From Limisphaera sp026417315 (lineage in GTDB: Bacteria; Verrucomicrobiota; Verrucomicrobiia; Limisphaerales; Limisphaeraceae): a stretch of DNA of 64,000 nucleotides. The stretch is taken from the NCBI RefSeq assembly GCF_049537125.1, contig NZ_JBMVQY010000007.1:1-64000 (forward strand). The letters are read 5' to 3'. Below, piece after piece: positions 28,991-36,409 of the stretch. Each line of letters opens with the position of its first letter. Position 1 is the stretch's first letter. The notes beneath the pieces were generated by a model. That model had not been told where the DNA came from. It saw only the letters and a list, made by a program, of their open reading frames with translations, and searched no databases. The translations under genes were made by a program, and so were the position numbers.

Positions 28991-29389
28991 TCAAACCTTG
29001 GGGGCCTGGACCCACAGCGCCAGGTGCCGTCCGAGCCAGACGCCGGTCAGGCAAAGCACCACGGACAAAAGAACATTGGCGCCGGCCAGAGCCCATTGGC
29101 CGTCCTCCATCAAGTTCAGGGTCTGCAGGCTGAAAGAGGAAAAGGTGGTGTACCCGCCGCACACGCCGAAGAGGAGAAACTGCCGGGTTTCCGGCGCAGC
29201 CCACCAGCGGCCTTCGGGCCCCATCAGGCCGGCCAGAAAGCCCACCAGAAACGAACCCGTGACGTTCACCGCCAACGTGCCCCAGGGAAAAACCTCGCCG
29301 AACCGCTGTGCCACCCAACCGGAAACGCCCCACCGCAGAAGGGTGCCCAGACCACCGCCCACGAACAACCAAAACCAATGCGCCTTCAT
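28991..29389 (-). CDS. crcB: Fluoride ion channel CrcB/FluC
   Basis: A 132-residue, four-helix membrane protein. The start at 29389 (MKAHWFWLFVG) is preferred over an upstream in-frame Met because the first helix begins directly after it. Hallmarks are GGGLGTLLRWGVSG in helix 1, PWGTLAVNVTGSFLVGFL in helix 2 (the Asn lines the pore), and CGGYTTFSSFS in helix 3, the Phe/Thr-rich break that holds fluoride and the structural sodium. FluC channels work as antiparallel dimers and export fluoride. No convincing fluoride riboswitch is seen in the 183 bp upstream. Confidence 0.93.
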   Translation of the reverse strand: MKAHWFWLFVGGGLGTLLRWGVSGWVAQRFGEVFPWGTLAVNVTGSFLVGFLAGLMGPEGRWWAAPETRQFLLFGVCGGYTTFSSFSLQTLNLMEDGQWALAGANVLLSVVLCLTGVWLGRHLALWVQAPKV

Positions 29390-29572
29390 GTGTTGGTGCC
29401 GCTGCCGCACTACGCCCGAGGCCGGCTCCTTGCGGCCGCATCCGAGCCATGCACGGACAGCCCGGGCCAAGTTGGCACTCGACCTGCGAGGTGGCAAGCT
29501 TGGGACCGGCCGACCGATCCGCCATGGGGTTCGGACGGGCAGCGCGCCGACTCGAACCCTGCCCTTGGCGGC

Positions 29573-32344
29573 TCAGCGCCAGTGGGACAGTTCCAATCGC
29601 GTTCCGCCATGAATCCGGACGGCCAGTCGTCCCCCGGTCGGCTCGTAGTCTCCGGACTCATCGATTTCCACTGGCTGGCCATTTCGCTGCACCTGAGGTC
29701 GGCGGGCGCAGCCGTTCACCAGGACCCAGCACGGATGCTTCGGCCAGGGATCGACGACGGCAACCAGCCGATTGGGTTCCTCGGCCTCGACGCGCACGGT
29801 TCCCGGCGCGTGGATTCGCAAACCGGCCCGGCGCAAGACCAGGCGCGTGTAAGGAGGGGGTTCGCCCCAGGCGCGCATGGCGGGCAGCAACACGGTGGCC
29901 GGATTGATGGCCGGACCTTCTCGCTGCTGCTCCCGCAGCAAGAAGTAATCCGGTAACAGACCGCGTCGCTCCGAATCCCCGGCTGGCCAGGTCTGCTGGA
30001 CGCCGCTCCAGGCGATCCCCCGGGCCAGCCGTTGCCAGGGGCCCTCCGGATCATGCGCCGCCAACTGCCCCAGGGAATCCGCATAGACCAGTCCACACCA
30101 CTGGACGGGCCGACCCAGCCAGACCGGAGCCACCCAGGCGGTCGCCCCGAGCACGGGAATGGTGGCGTACAAGCCCACAGGGCCCGGGGTGGGCTGGGTC
30201 AAATATACGAAGGGAACGCCCGTCCAGCCCCAATATCGCGCCTGCTCGAGCCACTCCCGATTCCCCGTGAGTTCGTAGCCCAACACGTAGGCTTTGACGA
30301 GGTGCGCGGCGGCCAGAATGTCCGGGGTGTGCAACGGGATTTCCCAAGTTTGCGCGCCTCGCGGGACGGTGCCGCGGAACTTGTCCATGGCCCGAAGCCT
30401 GGTGAGGGCCTGCTCGATCAGATCCGGTTCACCTGTCCACAGGGCCGCTTCCAAAAGATTCGCCACCCGCTCCGCTGTGTATCCGTTGGCCTCACGGGAG
30501 AAATGAGTCCTTGCATAATCCGGTCCTCCGGGGCGCGGCTCGTAAATCAGGGAACCGTCGGGCCGAAACGCTCGCAAGAGGGATCGGGCCTGTTCCGAGA
30601 CCGAACGCGCGTTTTCGAGGACGTGGCCAAACACCAGCGCGGGCAGCGGGTACCGCACGTGGCCGATTTGGGAAAGGTTCCGCGTGTGGATGGGCACACG
30701 CGCAATGGCTGCTTGCGCCGCCTCTCGGAGCCGGTGGGCCAGCTCGTCGTCTTCGACACGGTCCGCCAGCCAGAGCATGGTCCAGGCAGCGTCTGCCGCC
30801 GGCTGCGGCGAAAATCCGGGCCACACGGCGTGACGGTACAGATCGCCCTCACGGATTTTGGATTCCAGCCAGCCGTGCGCAGCCAAGCGGTAGTAATCGC
30901 GAGCAGCGAGCTCCGGCGCGGGAGGCGCCGGCCAGCCGAGCAAGCGGAGGGTTTGTTGCACGGCGGGGACAACCGTGTCGCCAAGCCCGCCCAAAATCCA
31001 GCCCCGCAATTCGACCGGTTGTCCTGCTGGGAGTCGCACCGGAGCATACGGCACCAGACTGGATTCCGGTCGCAACCGCCCGTCCGAGCCCGGGAAGAGC
31101 CAGCCCATCAAGTGCGCGCCGGATTCGAAAAACCGGTCCGGCGAATCGAATACCGCGGCCACGGCATCCCCTGCCCTTTCCCAAGCCAGGCCGATGTAAC
31201 GCGCCTCGGCGGCCACCACCATCAGGGGCAGGGTGATCTTGAGCGAGTCGGGCACCTGACGGTTCGAAGCTGGCGGGTTCAAATCGGCCGTGGAACTGCT
31301 GGGTTCGTTTTCCAGGTATTCCAAGCCGGCGAACAAGGCCTGCGCCTTGTTCGTGCCATAAGTTTGGAACCCGGGCAGCAGCCAGAGCAGCGGCAAGTGC
31401 CACACGTCCCGGTCGCGGTCGACGCGGATGCGGATGGACACGCGGATCGCGTCAGGCTCGGCGGCGACAAAGGCCTGCTCGAGTTCCCACCGGGCGCCGT
31501 CCGGATCGAGCCAGGCCGTGCGCAGCCGGAATGCCGGCCGGCTCGCGATCGTTTCGTCTCGCAATGCCACCTGCAGAGGAGCGTCCAAGGGGACCCATCG
31601 GACCCGGCCTGCTTGTTGATAGCCCAGCAGGGCACGGGGGTGGCCCACGGCCATGCGGATGCCGTCCACGAAGAGTTCGAAGTGGCCGGGCCCGGCCCGG
31701 CCGTGGACCAGCCGCAGGGCGCCACTCCGGAGCGCGAGGGCATCGTCGCCGACGGAAGGCGGCAGAGGCCGCGGCCAGTCGGGGGAAGCGGGAACGACCC
31801 GCTCGGTTACGGCCAGGCGGGCCACGAGACACCGCCCGCGGGTACCCGGCGGGTCGAAACGCAGGCGCGTCCCCTCCTCCAGCGGCGGCAGCGGCAGCCG
31901 AACCTCGTGCCACCGGCCCGCCGGGACCTCGAAGCGCACCGACTCCTCCTCGCGTGCCTGATGCCGAAAGTAAAACACCTGGGCCGTGCCCCCTTGTTCC
32001 GACCACAGCCGTATCTCCAGCCACAGCGTCACAGCACGGGGCAGACGGAGAGGCGGACCGACACAATACGGGTCGGGTCCAACAATGGACATTTCGAGCC
32101 CTTCTGCGGTCACGCGCAGCGGTTCGAGGTCGTGGAGGGTTTGCCAGCCGGCGGCCGTCTCGGACCGCCGGAAATCGAATTCAGGCCAGAACGACTCCGC
32201 TCTCAGCCACAGCGAGCAGCCGGCGAAGGCCAGTGCCCACACCACCAGGGCAGGCGCTTGCAAGACTTCCCGAGCCGGGGAAAGAGCCCGGCGCGTGCGC
32301 GGTCGAGCCGCGGTCAGCCCCATCAGTTCCCCTGCGGCATTCAT
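29573..32344 (-). CDS. Large exported protein of unknown function, alpha-toroid-like
   Basis: A 923-residue protein with the start at 32344, 2 bp after the hisS stop. A signal sequence follows a basic leader (ALVVWALAFAGCSLWLRA). The N-terminal third is beta-rich (residues ~45-330, with PDPYCVGPPLRLPRAVTLW), resembling a carbohydrate-binding or sugar-hydrolase accessory domain. The middle and C-terminal half is helical with regularly spaced Trp/Tyr-rich helices (AAWTMLWLADRVED, LEAALWTGEPDLIEQAL, AAHLVKAYVLGYELTGNREWLEQA), suggesting an (alpha/alpha) toroid as in six-hairpin glycosidases. No catalytic acid pair can be assigned with confidence. A role in polysaccharide processing is inferred only. 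Confidence 0.6.
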   Translation of the reverse strand: MNAAGELMGLTAARPRTRRALSPAREVLQAPALVVWALAFAGCSLWLRAESFWPEFDFRRSETAAGWQTLHDLEPLRVTAEGLEMSIVGPDPYCVGPPLRLPRAVTLWLEIRLWSEQGGTAQVFYFRHQAREEESVRFEVPAGRWHEVRLPLPPLEEGTRLRFDPPGTRGRCLVARLAVTERVVPASPDWPRPLPPSVGDDALALRSGALRLVHGRAGPGHFELFVDGIRMAVGHPRALLGYQQAGRVRWVPLDAPLQVALRDETIASRPAFRLRTAWLDPDGARWELEQAFVAAEPDAIRVSIRIRVDRDRDVWHLPLLWLLPGFQTYGTNKAQALFAGLEYLENEPSSSTADLNPPASNRQVPDSLKITLPLMVVAAEARYIGLAWERAGDAVAAVFDSPDRFFESGAHLMGWLFPGSDGRLRPESSLVPYAPVRLPAGQPVELRGWILGGLGDTVVPAVQQTLRLLGWPAPPAPELAARDYYRLAAHGWLESKIREGDLYRHAVWPGFSPQPAADAAWTMLWLADRVEDDELAHRLREAAQAAIARVPIHTRNLSQIGHVRYPLPALVFGHVLENARSVSEQARSLLRAFRPDGSLIYEPRPGGPDYARTHFSREANGYTAERVANLLEAALWTGEPDLIEQALTRLRAMDKFRGTVPRGAQTWEIPLHTPDILAAAHLVKAYVLGYELTGNREWLEQARYWGWTGVPFVYLTQPTPGPVGLYATIPVLGATAWVAPVWLGRPVQWCGLVYADSLGQLAAHDPEGPWQRLARGIAWSGVQQTWPAGDSERRGLLPDYFLLREQQREGPAINPATVLLPAMRAWGEPPPYTRLVLRRAGLRIHAPGTVRVEAEEPNRLVAVVDPWPKHPCWVLVNGCARRPQVQRNGQPVEIDESGDYEPTGGRLAVRIHGGTRLELSHWR

Positions 32345-32346
32345 GC

Positions 32347-33639
32347 TCAGGCACCGGAGGACATGGTGGCGTCCTGTATCCTTCGCAGCACCTCCATCGG
32401 TGCACATCGAATCTGCTCGCGCCTCTGCAGATCCTTCACCATCGCGACCTTGGTTCCGTCGGCTTCGCGCGTGAGGGAAACGGTGAAACGAGCGCCGGCA
32501 TCGCGGGCGCGTTTGAACTGTTTGTCGGGCTTTTCCGGGCCAAGCGGAAGATCCACCGCCCAACCGGCGTCTCGGAGCTGCTGGGCCAGTTGCAATACTT
32601 CGCGGCGGAGCGAGGGCTCTTCCACCAGACAAAACACGTGCAAACGGAGCTGCGGAGCGGGTACCAGGCCCCGTGCCTTCAGCAGCTCTGTCAATACCAC
32701 GTCGCCCATGCCGAATCCCAGGGCCGGGAGGTCCACGCGACCACCGCTGACCAGGTGAATCAAATGATCGTAGCGCCCGCCGCCCGCGATGGCACGGAAC
32801 TCGCCCTTGCGGTCGAAGGCTTCGAACACCACGCCCGTGTAATACGCCAGGCCCCGGATGACCCGGTAATCGAGCTGCACGAAATCCTGGAGCCCCCGAT
32901 CTCGCAATTCGTTCAGCACCACCTGCAGCTCCTGGGTAGGGCTGCACTGGTGGAGAAAGGCCTCCACCTGCTCCCAGGCAATGCCCAGTTCCCGGAGCCT
33001 TCGGCAGGTTTCTTCCCTTGGCGTCCGCTCCAGTTTGTCGATCACCTGATAGAAGGCGTATTCATGGGCAGGATCGGTTTCGGTCCGACCGAGTTGCTGC
33101 CGATAAAACGCCTGCCAGGCCTGTCGGCTGCTGATCCGCACGACCACGTCGGCCGGTCCGAGCCCGAAGGCCCGCAGGGTGTCCACCAGCAGCGCGATGA
33201 TCTCGGCATCCGCCGCGGGGTCGGATTCGCCGACAATGTCGGCGTTGAATTGAAAGTGTTCGCGGAGCCGTCCTTTCTGCTGGCGTTCGTAGCGGAACAA
33301 CTGCGGGATGGCGAACCATTTGAGGGGCTTCTTGTAGTGCCGCTCCTGACTGGCGACCATCCGGGCCAGGGTGGGCGTCATCTCGGGGCGCAGCGCCACC
33401 GCCCGATCGCCCTTGTCGACAAAATGGTACAATTGCTGGACGATTTCCTCGCCGCTTTTGAGGGTGTACAGCTCCAGCGGCTCCAACGGCGGTCCATCAT
33501 ACTCCACGAATCCGTACCGCTGCGCCACGCGGCGCCAGGTGGCCTGAATGTGCTGGCGCAACCCGGCGCTCCAGGCGAGCGCATCCCCGGACGGCACCGG
33601 ATCCGGATAAAAATCTCGAAAGCCCGGTAAACGTTCCAT
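32347..33639 (-). CDS. hisS: Histidyl-tRNA synthetase
   Basis: A 430-residue class II aminoacyl-tRNA synthetase charging tRNA-His. The start MERLPGFRDFYP is the usual HisRS beginning. Motif 2 region is LKWFAIPQLFRYERQQKGRLREHFQFNADI split across the normal positions; the histidine-specific motifs are RPEMTPTLARM and DYRVIRGLAYYTGVVFEAF; motif 3 is LPALGFGMGDVVL. The C-terminal anticodon-binding domain (LHVFCLVEEPSL onward, ~residues 330-425) is complete. Length is normal. It is the first gene of a two-gene unit with the large exported protein, only 2 bp apart, an unusual partner for a synthetase. Confidence 0.95.
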   Translation of the reverse strand: MERLPGFRDFYPDPVPSGDALAWSAGLRQHIQATWRRVAQRYGFVEYDGPPLEPLELYTLKSGEEIVQQLYHFVDKGDRAVALRPEMTPTLARMVASQERHYKKPLKWFAIPQLFRYERQQKGRLREHFQFNADIVGESDPAADAEIIALLVDTLRAFGLGPADVVVRISSRQAWQAFYRQQLGRTETDPAHEYAFYQVIDKLERTPREETCRRLRELGIAWEQVEAFLHQCSPTQELQVVLNELRDRGLQDFVQLDYRVIRGLAYYTGVVFEAFDRKGEFRAIAGGGRYDHLIHLVSGGRVDLPALGFGMGDVVLTELLKARGLVPAPQLRLHVFCLVEEPSLRREVLQLAQQLRDAGWAVDLPLGPEKPDKQFKRARDAGARFTVSLTREADGTKVAMVKDLQRREQIRCAPMEVLRRIQDATMSSGA

Positions 33640-34446
33640 ACGGTGCGAGCAGCTTAAGCCGCACGCCGAGGGATCGAAACCGAAAAAGCGCCGGGGCACA
33701 CGCCGCGGGGCCCTGTGTGAAGGATTCTGATGGGGTTGAGATGGCCGGCTCCTGACTGACGTGCAATTATTTCGCGCGGCATGCGCACCTCCGGACGGCC
33801 TCCTCGGAAGCAATTGGGAAGGCCGGGAAATGGCCCGCGAAGTGACCGGACGAAAAGCACGAATCCGGTTTTTGCGCCTCATGGCCCCGGCAACATCGGC
33901 CGAACGGCGCGCGGGAACCCGCGGAAAGCAAAAAGCAGGAGGCGGCCGGAGACCTCCAAGGCCCTTGACCAAGGGCCCCTCAGAGCTTTCGGAAGCAAGA
34001 AGAGTCCCTTCCGACTGCCTGGGGACGTGCACGGACCGGGCCGGTGTGAGGAGGGAAGGGACATGAAAGGCATGGACCCTCACGGGATCGGTTTGGCACA
34101 TGGCAGAGGGCGGCCTTCGAGCTTGCAACGGGCTCACGTTTGAGCAACACCCCTGCGGCGCCGTCGAGGCAAGGGCTGAAGGCGTGGCGCCTCCTCCCAC
34201 TGGACTGGTCGTACGCCGGGGGTTCCAGGAAGGGAGCCGACACCTTGGACACGCATGGACAGGCCTGTGGCGGCCAAAGGTTCGAGGCACAGGCCTGAAT
34301 CAAAGTCTTGCACGAAACGAACCAGTTGGAGGTTGGGAACCCGGGTCGCAGGGACTCGTTGGGGAACGGTCCCCAGGGGCCTCGATCAGCATCAGGCCGC
34401 CGGTGCGGCGCGTGCCGGAGCTCAGAAAGACGCGGCGGCTCGAGCT
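33640..34446. other. Gene-free spacer
   Basis: About 800 bases between hisS and the end of the flagellar cluster. It should hold the hisS promoter and the fliT terminator. Only low-complexity Arg/Pro-rich frames are present; no RNA gene pattern was found. Confidence 0.5.
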
Positions 34447-34833
34447 TCAGGAGAACCGAGACCAACCGGCAAGGTTCTGGGCGGGCCGGATCTGCTGGAG
34501 CCGGCGGAGGTGCCAGGCGGCGCGCGTCAACTGCCCGTATTCCGCTTCCAACGCGGCGCGCTGGCGATTCAGGAGTTCCTGGTTGAACCGCTCGCGCTCG
34601 ATGAGCGCGATCAAGAGTTGTCGCAGTTCCGGGTCCGGGGGTTCGGCATTGTGAGGGCCTGGCGATGGGCCCGCGCCGTTGTTCCACTGGTCCCAGCGTT
34701 GCTGAAGTTGGCTGATCCGCTGTTGACAGGTCGCCAGGCGCGACCAGTCCTGCTGCTGGATGGCCTCGGTCTCCTGCTCGGCCAGCTCGAGCCAGGCGCG
34801 GGCCAGATCCGCAGGGCGTACCGGGAGGTCCAT
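34447..34833 (-). CDS. FliT-like flagellar chaperone
   Basis: A 128-residue, almost entirely helical protein rich in Gln, Glu, Leu and Arg, with heptad-like spacing from residue ~8 to 60 and ~75 to 125. It has no catalytic motif. It starts 10 bp after fliS at the end of the flagellar cluster, where fliT normally lies. FliT-type proteins are small helical chaperones of FliD and export regulators; primary sequence is poorly conserved, so the call rests on size, composition and position. FlgN-like is an alternative. Confidence 0.6.
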   Translation of the reverse strand: MDLPVRPADLARAWLELAEQETEAIQQQDWSRLATCQQRISQLQQRWDQWNNGAGPSPGPHNAEPPDPELRQLLIALIERERFNQELLNRQRAALEAEYGQLTRAAWHLRRLQQIRPAQNLAGWSRFS

Positions 34834-34843
34834 GCTGCGCCCT

Positions 34844-35287
34844 TCAGGCGTTGGAGACCGCCACCGCCCCGGGGCGGACGGATTCGGCCGCCACGAGGCC
34901 CCCCTGCTGCATCAGCATCGTGGCCCACGCATCGCGGAGGGTGTTGAGATGGCGCAGCACCTCCTCGATGCCGGTGCGTTCCTTGCGGAGGTTGCTCTCG
35001 AACAGGCGGCGTTCGAAGTAGTCATAGAGTCTGCGCAGGGTGGCCGCGCATTCGCCTCCCTTCTCCATGTTCAGCGAGTAGTTGAGTTCGCGGATGATTT
35101 CGATGGCTCGCTGGGTGCCGTTGTGAATGGTGGCGTTGGCGGTCGCGGGGTCGTCACTGCCGAAGCCCCGCAGGGCCTGCTCGAGGGCGCGGATGGCGCC
35201 ATCGTAGAGCATCAGGACGAGCTGGCCGGGAGGCGCGGTTTGGGTGGCGATGCGCCGGTAGGATTCCCAGGGATTGCGAGGCGGCAT
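34844..35287 (-). CDS. fliS: Flagellar export chaperone FliS
   Basis: A 147-residue helical protein with the FliS hallmarks: NPWESYRRIATQTAPPGQLVLMLYDGAIR at the N-terminus (the PxxLxxMLYDG element), RAIEIIRELNYSLNMEKGGE in the middle, and LYDYFERRLFESNLRK. FliS binds the C-terminus of flagellin in the cytoplasm and keeps it unfolded for export. It lies 40 bp after the FlgM-like gene and 10 bp before the FliT-like gene, likely in the same sigma-28 transcript. The C-terminal 15 residues are extended and Ala/Val-rich. Confidence 0.95.
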   Translation of the reverse strand: MPPRNPWESYRRIATQTAPPGQLVLMLYDGAIRALEQALRGFGSDDPATANATIHNGTQRAIEIIRELNYSLNMEKGGECAATLRRLYDYFERRLFESNLRKERTGIEEVLRHLNTLRDAWATMLMQQGGLVAAESVRPGAVAVSNA

Positions 35288-35327
35288 GGTGAGTCGGAGC
35301 TGAACGGGTTTAGACGGGGGCGGCGGT

Positions 35328-35597
35328 TCAGGAGGTGCCCTTCATCTTGAGGGCCAGCAAGTGCGACAAACGCTCCAGCACCTCGTCCGGTGGATACTTG
35401 ACGTCCGCGGCATAGACGCGGGCGCGTTCCACTTTTTCGGGACGGACCTCTGGCGTTTCGGCCAGGGCACGTTCGACCGATTGGGACCGTTCAAAGCTGG
35501 GCGCCGCCGGGCCGACGGGCTGGGCCGCCGCGCGTCGGGTCACGCTCTGGCTCACTCCTGGCTCGCTGTAGCGGCCTGGATTGAACTCTATTTCCAT
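35328..35597 (-). CDS. flgM: FlgM-like anti-sigma-28 factor
   Basis: An 89-residue protein. The N-terminal half is low-complexity and probably disordered; residues ~50-85 (VRPEKVERARVYAADVKYPP, then DEVLERLSHLL) follow the FlgM C-terminal pattern of an EKV helix, a Tyr before a short turn, and a final amphipathic helix that clasps sigma-28. FlgM inhibits FliA until it is exported through the finished hook-basal body. The start at 35597 is the first Met before the conserved part. A near-perfect sigma-28 promoter lies at 35663-35689, the autoregulatory arrangement known for flgM in enteric bacteria. Confidence 0.7.
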   Translation of the reverse strand: MEIEFNPGRYSEPGVSQSVTRRAAAQPVGPAAPSFERSQSVERALAETPEVRPEKVERARVYAADVKYPPDEVLERLSHLLALKMKGTS

Positions 35598-35662
35598 ACG
35601 TGCAAGCGCCTTCGTTGTGGCAGGCTCACTGCGCTCGGTTTCGTTTCGCCAATCCGTCTCAT

Positions 35663-35689
35663 GTATCGGAACGGTCGCCAAAAACTTTA
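35663..35689 (-). promoter_or_regulatory. Sigma-28 promoter of the flgM-fliS-fliT group
   Basis: On the minus strand: TAAAGTTT, 11 bases, TCCGATAC. The -35 matches the enteric FliA consensus TAAAGTTT at 8 of 8 positions, the spacer is the canonical 11, and the -10 matches GCCGATAA at 6 of 8. The -35 overlaps the stop codon of the upstream exported-protein gene. Confidence 0.8.
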
Positions 35690-36403
35690 GCGGCGCGTAT
35701 CGCGGGCGGGCAAGGTGGCCAGAAGACTGGCGCTCGTCATTCGCGCCAGCTCCCGCGGAGCCTGGAGCGTGCGCCAGCCATCGGGTCGGCGCTGCCACCA
35801 GGGTTGACCGATGCCTTCCCATTGAGAGGCGGCCCGGACAAGACGGGGGTCGGTGGCGTCGAAGAGCTGGTCGGCCGCCCACCAGGTCGTGGAGCTGCGA
35901 GTGTCCACCAGCCGCAACCGCCAGCCCAGAAGGGCCGGCCGGTACGGCCGAAAGGCTGTGACCTCGGCAAACAGCACGGCGTCAGCGGCCGTTTCGGCCC
36001 GGAGCCTGGCCAGGAAGTCGGGTGGCAGTGGCTCATCCGCAGCCCACACGCCGCGGCCGGTGAGGCGACGCAGGGTGTCGGGCGGGACGGGGATGATTTC
36101 CGCGAATCCACTGCGAATGCACTCTGCGTGGAGGGCCTGTTCGAGCTGAATGCGGCTTTCCGGTTCGATGGACACCCGTCCGGCAAAGAGCGGCAGGAGG
36201 GCGACACGCTGAAGATCCCACGGCAGACCCGGGGCGGCCTTGTAGACGTTCAAGGAGGGGCCGGTTTGGCGCAGGCCCCCGCCCGGTGCCGCCGGCGCCA
36301 GCGCGGCCAGACAAACCATGGCGCTGACACAAAGCGCCCATCTCGGGAAGCCGGCTCCGGGCCCGGGCCGGACTTGGGAGGACTGGAGGGCGCGCGCGGA
36401 CAT
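35687..36403 (-). CDS. Exported protein of the flagellar cluster, unknown function
   Basis: A 238-residue protein with a signal peptide (WALCVSAMVCLAALAPAA) and a mature domain of alternating strands and helices: RVALLPLFAGRV, EQALHAECIRSGFAEIIPV, AADAVLFAEVTAFRPYRPALLGWRLRLVD, then TWWAADQLFDA. This order resembles the CsgG/LpoB/FlgT-type nucleotide-binding-like fold of outer-membrane-associated helper proteins, where an early VxxLPF strand is followed by a GADAVLxG strand. It starts 6 bp after fliD and ends on the sigma-28 -35 box of the next group. A role in flagellar outer-membrane or periplasmic assembly is inferred from location. Confidence 0.55.
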   Translation of the reverse strand: MSARALQSSQVRPGPGAGFPRWALCVSAMVCLAALAPAAPGGGLRQTGPSLNVYKAAPGLPWDLQRVALLPLFAGRVSIEPESRIQLEQALHAECIRSGFAEIIPVPPDTLRRLTGRGVWAADEPLPPDFLARLRAETAADAVLFAEVTAFRPYRPALLGWRLRLVDTRSSTTWWAADQLFDATDPRLVRAASQWEGIGQPWWQRRPDGWRTLQAPRELARMTSASLLATLPARDTRR

Positions 36404-36409
36404 GAGTGT

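Noticed and set aside
29390..29572. Possible fluoride riboswitch before crcB
   Set aside because: A GGATG and a GC stem occur, but the conserved AACCGC and CTGATG elements of the crcB motif do not.
29540..29572. A GGTTCGAGTC string resembling a tRNA T-arm
   Set aside because: The flanking five bases on each side do not pair and no acceptor stem can be drawn.
30032..32758. A 908-residue plus-strand open frame opposite the exported protein gene and hisS
   Set aside because: Same antisense artefact; no family pattern.
32347..34290. N-terminal extension of hisS to a 647-residue frame
   Set aside because: HisRS begins at MERLPGFRDFYP (33639); the upstream part has no aaRS or targeting pattern.
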